Shown one piece after another: positions 27,513 to 36,198 of a DNA stretch of 41,920 nt (its first letter is position 1; the number at the start of each line of letters is the position of its first letter). The position numbers were made by a program, and so were the translations under genes. Below the pieces are notes generated by a model. It was given only the letters and a program-made list of their open reading frames with translations. It did not search any database and was not told the origin of the DNA. This stretch comes from Tubiluchus corallicola (taxonomy: Eukaryota > Priapulida > Priapulimorpha > Priapulimorphida > Tubiluchidae). The stretch lies in contig JAQGDQ010000545.1 of assembly GCA_030141605.1 (NCBI GenBank), positions 104,004 through 145,923 on the forward strand, read 5' to 3'.

Positions 27513-28072
27513 AATTTACAGATATTACAATGAAGAAGTTGTGAAAAGCAGTAGAAAAGTTTCACTAAGAGTCACAGAAACTCAACGTGTGAATGTGATA
27601 AAGTCAATAAGGCATAAATGCATTTACAATCATTGCCACTTGCTGACATATTTTGCAAAACACGACTATAAATCAAGTAATTTTGGTGGAAAGATATTTC
27701 TTGTAGGAATAGGTGTGAACAACAGACTTTTGTATGAAAGCTCGATGAAGGCTGCATAGCTGCCATTATATTTACTTCTCTATGCAAAAATATTCCAAAA
27801 CTGCAGCAAAAGAAACACATTGCACCTACAATTTGTGAGGCAACAGTAGGTCTAGCAAATGTACTGGCATGTTACAGTTATTCTGGCTTCTATTACATAA
27901 GTATATTATTTCATAGGTGGTGCCACACCTATTGGTAAACATACCAATATGTTATTCAAAGAACGACATACCAATCACTGGCAAAGGTACCATAAACTAG
28001 CTAACTAGCGTTCTTTAAACTAAATAAAAAACCAGAAATTCTTGTCCACAATGACACAATTGTACTATTTAA
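27513..28072. other. Intergenic DNA between family B and D copies
   Basis: Open frames on both strands near 27541-27820 are short and unlike any family I know. It contains a local inverted pair: ATAGGTGGTGCC..CACACCTATTGG and related ACCAAT/ATTGGT copies around 27915-27980. Confidence 0.35.
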
Positions 28073-28612
28073 AGGGAAGGTCAGGTCTTCTGGAGAGTTA
28101 GCCTTATTTCAATGTTCATGAAAAATGTTAGAAGAATCTAGTAGTAAAACTGCAATAATCGCCTCATGCAACTAGTAAAATCACTTTAAAGTCGTGATCA
28201 CTTTATGGTTGGGCGCTCCCATTTTCAAAGCCAATTTTTCTTCCAATGACGTCATTCATTGATTGAAGAAACATAGTACCTTGTCAATCTTCATCAAAAG
28301 TATAATAAGCTTTTGCAGAAAAATTACATAGCTAATCTTGTAGTATTTTTGCATGAACATTAAGTGAGCTGCAGAAATTTGAATTAGTTTAAGCAGCATG
28401 CCCTAAACCCACAACACTCTCACGAAAAATCACTTCACAATTTTCAAGCAAATGGTGGCAACCACCACGCCTGAAAATTTCTATTCAGAGGTAGTATATT
28501 TTAAATTTACGCTTTATAGGCAGTTCTCTACAAATTTCTTTGTTACATTTTTCTAAGTTCAAGTGATAACAGTAAAAATAAAACCAACATACTGAGTAAC
28601 TTGTTCTTTCCT
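28073..28612 (+). mobile_element. Family D element, copy 2 (TTAA-flanked)
   Basis: Bounded by TTAA at 28069-28072 and 28613-28616. Inverted ends AGGGAAGGTCAGGT and ACTTGTTCTTTCCT. 540 bases without a transposase frame. Its TIR differs from that of family A, so it is a second TTAA-specific family. Confidence 0.78.
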
Positions 28613-29053
28613 TTAACATCAACGGATTTACCACACCTATTGCAACGGTAACTGCCTCTCAAAGTCAAATAGAATGCTTCAAATCACCTATCTTTCTAGA
28701 TGGCAAAATTCCGAGTTGAAAAAGCCAATTTGTTAACAGATCTGCTAAATGTGAAACATTCTTAACATTGTGTTCAAAGGTAAACACTATCGTGATTTAA
28801 CAATACTTAATTACTTATCAAGTGTAAAAAAATAATTATTTTCAACCATATTGACAAACAGAACAATAACGATAATAAATTACGTAAACATTAATGGAAG
28901 ATCTATGCAAAAAACAAACACTACTTATAAAAGCTAACAAGGCAGATCCAAGAAAACACTTTATAACAGCAAAGCGCAAAGTTTAATAACATTGCATATA
29001 TTAGATATAACTTGTACGTGCTAGGAAAAACAAGTAAGAAAAACCTGAGAGAG

Positions 29054-29054
<1 letters not shown>
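28613..29054. other. Intergenic DNA downstream of the minus-strand gene
   Basis: AT-rich; no clear polyadenylation signal (TTTATT on +) for the minus-strand gene was found between here and its stop. Confidence 0.35.
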
Positions 29055-29133
<79 letters not shown>

Positions 29134-29144
29134 GAGAGAGAGAG
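29055..29144. repeat. (AG)n microsatellite
   Basis: About 90 bases of AG with one GGAAG break. Lies about 450 bases past the stop of the minus-strand gene. Confidence 0.95.
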
Positions 29145-29595
29145 TTGTAAATTATATGGCAGTACAATAATTTGTTATTATATTAGTGTCAGTTAGGATA
29201 ATCAAAGGTAACCTAACGTAGTACAATTATAACAACATATAAAATATACACAAAAAGTTAAAAAAGGCAAAAATGGAAAACCACATAGAAATGACTAATT
29301 GCATGTGTAATGTGTGTATAGCAGATGAGTTTGCTTCCTCATTCTTATTCTAAAAACAACACAAAAGTATTTCATTGAAGAATGCTCAACAAAGCAGACA
29401 GGCTAAGAAAGCCTCACTTCTGTCACAAGTTCTCACAACTTTAGAGATAATTTCCAACAAAAGACAATGAATTGAACTAAACAAAAAACAGCACATTAGT
29501 GCAACACAGTTTAACAGCTATCTACTGATGGAAGAAAACTTTCTCCATGTTCCGGGATTCCCTGCTGGCCTCGTCATCCTCGAAGATGCCGTATG

Positions 29596-29808
29596 TCAAT
29601 CAACTGCGCTCTGGTAATACATGAGCCGTAGCTGCCGAGACTCGCGTCTGAGGGATTCGGCATAGAGCAATATGCTAACAGTAACAAGAAATGACACGAT
29701 GATGCAGACGATGGCTAGCCATGACCACATCTTGTTGGGATAGTCCAACGGTAGCGGGCAATTGTACGACAGTTCCTGATAGTCCGTGCTGTTCACCGTG
29801 TCCCAAAC
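29596..29808 (-). CDS. Membrane-protein exon 4: transmembrane helix and tail
   Basis: The acceptor is AATGTTGCAG. It encodes VWDTVNSTDYQEL, NCPLP, one long hydrophobic helix and an Arg-rich cytosolic tail ending QSAVD-stop. GC content is clearly above that of the flanks, as expected for a coding exon. An open stretch in another frame follows directly (see findings). Confidence 0.78.
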   Translation of the reverse strand, partial: VWDTVNSTDYQELSYNCPLPLDYPNKMWSWLAIVCIIVSFLVTVSILLYAESLRRESRQLRLMYYQSAVD

Positions 29809-32800
29809 CTGCAACATTTAAATAAGTACTTACTGGTTAATACATACTTACATCATACACAAATACCTGCACTAGTTTCTGAACATAATAATAAGCCTTT
29901 TCACAGTTTCGTTGTGCGCACATGCAGTTGCTGTAGGTCAGAGGTTAAGTGTACCACACTAATGCATATTAACTACAACCGTCACATGACATGTGGGTAA
30001 AACAAATCTGTCTACCGCATTAGTTCAGTAACCTCAGTTGTTTTACGTAGACTTTACCTAATTATGCATTAGACTGTGCATAGTGTGATTTACTAACAGG
30101 ATCTTGCTTGGGAACAAGAAAAAATGAATTAAGTAAGGTTCTAGCTAGCTGTTAGAACTGTTACTATTAGAAAAGTTTGAGATATGAGGCATTGTCAAGT
30201 GTACACAAAAGAGTTGTCTGTTAGCTTAACCTTTGACCTTTTCACGATCAGCATCAATTGCTGGAACTGTGAAAAAGCTTACTATTTCAGTATATCAAAT
30301 TGTACTGCATCACTATTAAGGCATACATTGTTTACATTCTATCAAATATGGATGTAAAAAAATGGAGATACTATAATCATTATTTTTTGCTTCAATAATT
30401 TTTTTGAAATATTAGTAGCATTTGAGATTTGTTTCAATTGACAAGATTGTTGAAGTAGCATTATTTATTACTATATTGTTATTATTAATAATATTACTGT
30501 TACTATTACATATTATGCAGTACTTTTTGGTAGCAGCATAGGCCCTATAGCAGTTTAATTTATTAACAGTAGGAAAAGGATACAATGTCTACATGTCAGC
30601 TAATAAGCAACTTGTAAATAATGTCTAATAATCCCAAGTTAATTTTGGTTCTTTTTGTGAGATATCAGTTTCACTTGAAATTTGTTTGAATAGCATAGAT
30701 TGTTTAAGCAGCAGTATTTATTACTATTTAATACCAGTGAATTTTGTTAGTTGCATATAGTGGTTTAATTTTCTGCAATTAAAACACAAAAATTGAATAA
30801 ATGAAATAAAAATCAAGTTAGTTAGTTGAACTAAACTTTGTGAATATTAATAATTACAAAACTATAGACTAGTGTTCATTCACACAATCATGCGCAATGA
30901 ACAAAATGTTATGTTATGTTGTAGAGTATCTGAAATATCTTATTGCAGTGTGTTAAATCTTGATACAGCACGTCACATTTCTATATGTAGCTAGCAGTAA
31001 CAATAAAACATTAGGAAACTTTGAGCAGACAGCAGGATTTTTATTAATTTTGAATAGGTTGATCTGTTCATGTTGCTCCCGCGTACTTCGGTCCATTGGT
31101 GACACTTGTCTAAGTGTTTTTTTGGATTGGGGAAACTAATAAGTCATACTTCTTCTAACCCTTCTGGGTACCATGGATGCCCCGCATAATATTATGCACT
31201 TCAGGTGCAAATACCCCTGAGGTTGGGAATAAGTTCCAGGTAGCCATCAATAGAAACGCATTCAGAGCCAAAATACTGCATCTGATTGGTCATTGCGAGG
31301 AGGATCCCCGCACATACGCACATCCCCGCACAAAGGCACTGCAACACACACCAAACCATTTTTAACGCATTGGATATATATAATTTTAATTTTGTGTTTA
31401 AAATCAAAACACGAAGAAGATGCAGTTTTCAAGGAAATACGTAATTGTTATTTTGTATTTAACATCAAAACACAATAAAAAGTTTTTCTTGATGACACTC
31501 TTTACCAGAAAAAAATCTAAAATAGTTTGATTGTTCTTCTAAATAGTCTTAATTGTTTTTCTAAATAGTCTTACCAACAGACATGATGGAACGCTCTCAT
31601 AACAAAAAGCAAAGACATCGAAAATTGCCTTTGCAATATATAATCATCAGTAGGCCTATTGCTTGGCAATGGTGTCTAGACAATCGTATGACAAGAATAT
31701 ATTATAATAATTAGATGTGGAGCAATTTAATCCTTACTTGACAAAGTAACCTTGACAAATGAGTTGAGTAAATGCACACTCATTTCAAAAACACGGGAGG
31801 CAGGTTGGTCAGATACAGTAATGATTCTATTGTTGAAAATGCACAAATTTTGAAAAAAGTCCTCGGGGGACTGGTTGCTCCCTTTGTGCCCCTATTAGCT
31901 ATGCCACTGGCATTACTGGTTTTGTTGGAACTCATTAGCATCGCTAAGCAAAGATTTACAATACAACCAAAAACGAATACTATTACTCACTGTAGACAAG
32001 ATCACGTTAAATATCTGATGCAAGTCCTCAGATGAGAGATGACCCGTATTCATACTAATGCTTTGATTAAAAGCTCTTGCATATTCATTGCTCTCGATGC
32101 CAGCAGATATACCATCGTGCCATGTTTTATATGCCTCTGAAACAAACACAATTATTATTGCAAACATTAACTCCTTCAGCACCACGCCACTCAAAATAGG
32201 TCTCTTAAAGACCTATGACTTTTATCTCGACTATCCGATCATGCTGTTTGTTTAAATATTTATAAGTGATTTAACTGGATAAAATTAAAAAAACATGCCC
32301 TTTTCAGGCACTCCAACTTAGCCTATTGAGTAGTTTAATCTGGCGTATACTTGCTTGATCGTACACACTACTTTATTGATCACCTGCTTGCTACAGCCCA
32401 AAAGAACTGTCTGCTCCACATAGTTCCAGGAAAAGTTAACCATTAGCCAAGGACAAATTAAGGTCGTTTAATCTTTTAAGAGGAATTTCTGATTAAAAAT
32501 AGAGTAGACTTAAAATAGTGTATCACAGCACTGTGTCTGCATAGTTGAAATTTTCTGCATTAACAGATTTCACACAAATGATACTGTACATTGTCACAGT
32601 GTAAACACTTCAGTTACAGAAAGCTTTTTTCCATTTTTTTGTCAAAAATAGATTTTTAATACATCTAATCATCTGTAATGTAAGCAAACATTATGTAAGG
32701 AATAGAAACTAGTTGTTTAGTGAGAGCAGTTTTTCATGTACCTACACAAAATGCAGCAAACTCTTATGGTCCTGTAGGAGTTAATGAACTAAGGCTTCAC

Positions 32801-35768
32801 TGATAAGTATACTAAAGTCCAAAAAGCAGTAAAAAACGATTCCTGTCAAAAGCTAACACTATTGAACTATAATAAATCAATCTTTTTACCTAAATTTTAA
32901 CTATTCTAATCTATATATGCTCGTAATTTAGATGGTTTAATAAGTAACAAAATTTCTCAAAGGAATTTGTATTTTTCTTTTTTGGTAGTGAACTAACTCA
33001 CTAACTTTCATAAGTTACTTTCAAGCATTACACACACGTTCAAATTAAAAAAAGGCCAAATCCTCTGGAGAGTTTGACTTATTTTAATGCTCGCGAAAAA
33101 TGTTATAAGGATTTATTAATAGTACCGCAATAAGCACCTCATGTGATTAGTAAAATCACTTTAAAAGTCGCAATCAGTTCACCAATGGGCGCCGGAAAGC
33201 TGTCGGAAAGTCACGATGCACTTACGAAAAGTCACGAAGTCTCCCAGTTATCTCTTAATTTTCGCATGAATGGCAGGAACCACCATTTCTATTCAGACGT
33301 AGTATGTTTTAAACTTATGCTTTATAGGCAGTTTGTGCAAATATCTTTGTTATATTTTTTTAGTTTAAAAGATAACAGTAAAATAAACACAACATGCTCA
33401 GTGACTTGTTCTTTCCTTTAAATAGCATATATGAATAATTATAAACAGATAAATAATATATTATCAATTTGCATTTAGAGAGGAAAGAAATTTAATGACA
33501 TTAATTTAATGGGTGAGTTAACGTTACCTTTTAACAGTATTTCCAAAATTTTTGTAAAATATACAAAAACAGCGCAAGAGAAAATAATAGTAAAGAAGTG
33601 CAAATGCAATATATGAAAATTCGAAAGCAAGCTAAAAATGTACTTATATCTGTAAAATACATTACCTAAATGACTTATAATACTAGTGAGGTTATACACG
33701 GCTTGAACAAGTTGATCAGAGAAGAACAGCAAATTATTCTGCCAACAGTCGTCATTCAAACCCGTAACACGGCACACTTTTCTAAAAAGCATCGGAATAA
33801 AATTATTAACTGTGTACCCTTGAGAAATCAAAATAAGTCAGTTAAACACGATGTAATACAGTAAGCCTTTTCGCAGTTTCATTGTGTGTATGCGCAGTTG
33901 CTGCAGGTTAAAGATTAAGTGTACCACAGCAATGCGTCTTAACTACAACCATCATGTGAAGTGTGTGCGTGTGTGTGTGTGTAAAGCAAAGCCGTTTGCT
34001 GAATCAGTTTAGTAACTTCAGTTGTTTTATGTGGACTTTACTTAGTCATGCATTAGTCTGGGTGTAGAGTGATTTACTAGCAGGATTTTGCTTGGAAACA
34101 AGAAAAAATGAACTAGGCAACGTTCTAGATAGCTGTTAAAACAATGTGTGTGGGAGTGTGAATGCATGCACGTGTGCAGTTTGCATGTATGTGTGCATGT
34201 GTACAAATAAAGCTAATGTTCAATATTAGTGTTTAATTACAGACGAATATTTGCTTATTTTAAAGATTCAGTTTTAGTAACACATCACAAGAAGTTATTG
34301 TCAAATGTGCAAAGCGCAATACGGCCCAGTTAAAAAGCAACTACGTAGTGAAAGGGTTAATTAATTGCTACATCTGATTAACCTGCCTAAAGTTTATTCT
34401 TGTTTATTTTGCTTTACTTATCGTTTTGTTATTGATTTTTTGCATTATTTGCTTTGCATGGTCTAATTATTTTGCAGTTTCATTAAGCTGGTCAAAAACT
34501 GTTTTGTGACAGCAAAATTAGATTGCAAGCATATAACTGACATATTTTGCTTTAATTGTTGTTTTGATATTGCTTTTTTTCAATATTTGCTATGCATGGT
34601 TTATTTTACAGATTGATTAACTGATCAAAAATATTTTGCCATAAATTTATATTCAAGCATGTAATTAACTTTAATGCCGGTCCTGTTTATTTCATTTCGC
34701 TTTTGTTTCAAATTATATTGCTTTTTTATTTGCATTGCATGGTTTAGTTCTTGCTGATTAATGAATTATTGTTCATAATTTAATATTTCATTGCATGAAT
34801 TGTTATCATAATCATTATCACACTATAATCACACTGGGGGCAGTTCTATTTTGTTCTGTTTAAAAGCTCTTTATGTTTTGTTATTGTGCATAATTAGCTT
34901 TGCATGATTTATTTGCTTGAGTAAGTCCATTATTATATTTTGCTTTTATGTTTTTTCCTGTTTGTTTGAAAATCATGAATTACTTTACAGCTCCACCTTG
35001 ATTTGGTCACTTGAAATTCTACTGCTTCATTTTATTTGATTTCATAACAAAGCATGCTTCACTTGTAATCTTAATATCTTCACAGAATAAGGATGGTTTG
35101 ACTTGATGACTGCTTTTGCTCTTTCACCATCCTTTTTCCACAATTAAGCAACTTATTATTGTACTAATTTATGATGTTAGGACATAATACTATGGAAATA
35201 AACTATATCTGAATCTGTGTTTCATAACTAGCAGCCATTTAAGTCTACAGCACTGAACACACTGAAGTACTTAATGATTTTAACTTAAAATGACACTTTC
35301 TGTTGTTGCATAAATTACCTACTTCAGTATCATTTTTGTCATTTGAAATAAGTTATCATATCTTCTAACAAATGGATTATACTTATTGTATCGTTGGAAA
35401 AAACTATCGTATTGTTATCGTGTCGCCCAATTTGTGTTAACAACCCTAAACAGTTTGTTTATGACTCGGTGTATTTTTTATTATTATACCTATTATTACA
35501 GTTCACAGTAACATACATAGTAAGAATTCAAGCAGAGTTTAGCATTAACAGTTCTTATACGTCGTCTGAAGTAAGTTGTACGTGAACACTAATACCCTAA
35601 AACTATGGATCAATCGTGAGAGAATGGCAAAAGTAAAAATACGTACGAGCAAACGGGTGTGTAAGCGCTACACATTATAACCAGTGATAAAAGCAACAAT
35701 AAAATGACTAGACTTGAATCAAAAGGATTAGCGAAAGACTTTCTGCAGATCTCAACTCTAGGAAACAT
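29596..35768 (-). CDS. Small single-pass membrane protein, family not recognised (198 aa, four exons)
   Basis: Exons on the - strand: 35768-35647, 33781-33666, 32136-31991, 29808-29596 (stop included). Lengths 122, 116, 146 and 213 give phases 2, 1, 0 that match at every junction. Predicted order: signal peptide (residues about 1-34, hydrophobic core VILLLLLSLVIM); a short extracellular or lumenal domain of about 120 residues with cysteines in TPVCSKVCRV, DDCW and YNCPLP and sequons NLT, NQS and NST; one transmembrane helix near residues 157-178 (WSWLAIVCIIVSFLVTVSIL); and a basic cytosolic tail (SLRRESRQLR). The topology fits a type I protein. The W-x-x-x-x-N-C then helix arrangement faintly recalls the C-terminus of OSTM1, but OSTM1 is longer and richer in cysteine, so I leave it unnamed. 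Introns are filled with mobile elements. Confidence 0.72.
29892..30282 (+). mobile_element. Family C element, copy 2 (intact ends)
   Basis: Ends TAAGCCTTTTCACAGTT and AACTGTGAAAAAGCTTA are 17-base inverted repeats with one mismatch. The terminal TA could reflect a TA target site. Inside intron 3 of the membrane-protein gene, about 84 bases from exon 4. Confidence 0.8.
30283..31990. other. Intron 3 of the membrane-protein gene, remainder
   Basis: Contains two diverged copies of a TTGAAATTTGTTT..ATAGATTGTT..GCAGTATTTATTACTA block (about 30400-30480 and 30665-30735) and an AAAATCAAAACAC repeat near 31403 and 31463. No gene seen. Confidence 0.4.
31991..32136 (-). CDS. Membrane-protein exon 3: extracellular segment
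   Basis: The acceptor is TTTGTTTCAG and the donor TCTACA/gtgagt, both strong. It encodes AYKTWHDGISAGIESNEYA through NVILST with an NQS sequon and no cysteine. A TTAA-flanked element ends only about 30 bases upstream of the acceptor. Confidence 0.72.
32171..32780. mobile_element. Family A element, copy 2 (TTAA-flanked, non-autonomous)
   Basis: 610 bases bounded on both sides by TTAA (32167-32170 and 32781-32784). Terminal inverted repeats CTCCTTCAGCACC and GGTCCTGTAGGAG. No ORF of transposase size. A TTAA target duplication with short inverted repeats is the habit of piggyBac-type elements. It lies in intron 2 of the minus-strand membrane-protein gene. Confidence 0.72.
33049..33417 (+). mobile_element. 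Family D element, copy 3 (internally deleted, TTAA-flanked)
   Basis: TTAA at 33045-33048 and 33418-33421. Aligns with copies 1 and 2 but lacks about 150-200 internal bases between TTCACC and GGAAAGTCACG. Sits in intron 2 of the minus-strand gene. Confidence 0.75.
33666..33781 (-). CDS. Membrane-protein exon 2: extracellular segment
   Basis: The acceptor is GCTTTTTAG and the donor CATTTAG/gtaatg. It encodes KVCRVTGLNDDCWQNN then LLFFSDQLVQAVYNLTSII, ending in phase 1. Two cysteines and an NLT sequon are seen. Confidence 0.68.
33862..34150 (+). mobile_element. Family C element, copy 3 (right end missing)
   Basis: Left end TAAGCCTTTTCGCAGTT and the same internal blocks, interrupted by a (GT)n expansion at about 33962-33982. 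The copy breaks off near 34150 at a second TG-rich patch, without its right inverted repeat. Confidence 0.7.
34400..34990. repeat. Degenerate tandem array, about 130-160-base period
   Basis: Four diverged units each carry a T-rich start, TTTGC(T/A)TTGCATGGTTTA-type core (near 34450, 34590, 34735, 34897) and ATTAA..GATCAAAA-like middle. In intron 1 of the membrane-protein gene. Confidence 0.5.
34991..35646. other. Intron 1 of the membrane-protein gene, proximal part
   Basis: AT-rich, no repeats or nested coding exons supported. The open frame at 35394-35585 (+) has no recognisable domain. Confidence 0.4.
35647..35768 (-). CDS. Membrane-protein exon 1: start codon and signal peptide
   Basis: This 40-codon exon starts MFPRVEICRK and contains the leucine run of a signal peptide, then CSAYTPVC. 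The donor TGCTC/gtacgt was chosen because it leaves phase 2, which joins exactly to exon 2. No in-frame alternative start is seen upstream before a stop. Confidence 0.6.
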
Positions 35769-36151
35769 TGCTGTTATCAAATTCAGAAGTAATCATACAC
35801 AAGCATTGATGTCTCGTATGCTGCTACTACATGTGTTACGTATTTTGCGTAAAATACTTGATTAAAAGGGCAAAAAATGCAAATTATCGTTGTTTCATCA
35901 CAAACCATGCATCAAACTGCAGCCGCCATGTTTGTTTACATCTACCAGGCGCAACCTACCAAACCAAACTAAAGAAAATAAAAAATATATAATTAGAAAG
36001 AATAGGAAACAACAGACAATAGTAATAAAGTAGGAAATCCTGAAAGAGTTTTGCTTGTCACTAACAAAATGTTGAGATATTGTTAATGAATTATAATTGC
36101 TTTTTCAATTATTTGTGTCCGTGGAAGGTCGTCAGCAAAAAGAAACGAGCC
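35769..36151. promoter_or_regulatory. Candidate bidirectional promoter between the membrane-protein gene and NFU1
   Basis: Only 383 bases separate the two divergent start codons (35768 on -, 36152 on +), so both transcription starts probably fall here unless upstream noncoding exons exist. The segment contains an ATGGCGGC core (read on -, about 35924-35931) resembling the core of a YY1 site; YY1 sites often lie near starts of housekeeping and mitochondrial genes in animals. No TATA box in a convincing position was seen. Confidence 0.45.
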
Positions 36152-36198
36152 ATGGCGACGAATGTTTGTAGCCAAGTTTTGCAACGTAAAATGCAAAG
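36152..36198 (+). CDS. NFU1: NFU1 exon 1: start of presequence
   Basis: Begins [15 protein letters not shown] and ends CAAAG/gtattt in phase 2. It is short; the start context GAGCCATGG is favourable. Identification rests on the phase match and targeting-peptide composition. Confidence 0.68.

Noticed and set aside
29596-29817. Naming the minus-strand gene OSTM1
   Set aside because: Only a Trp/Asn-Cys then helix pattern is shared; the cysteine-rich OSTM1 core and length are absent, so the name is not supported.
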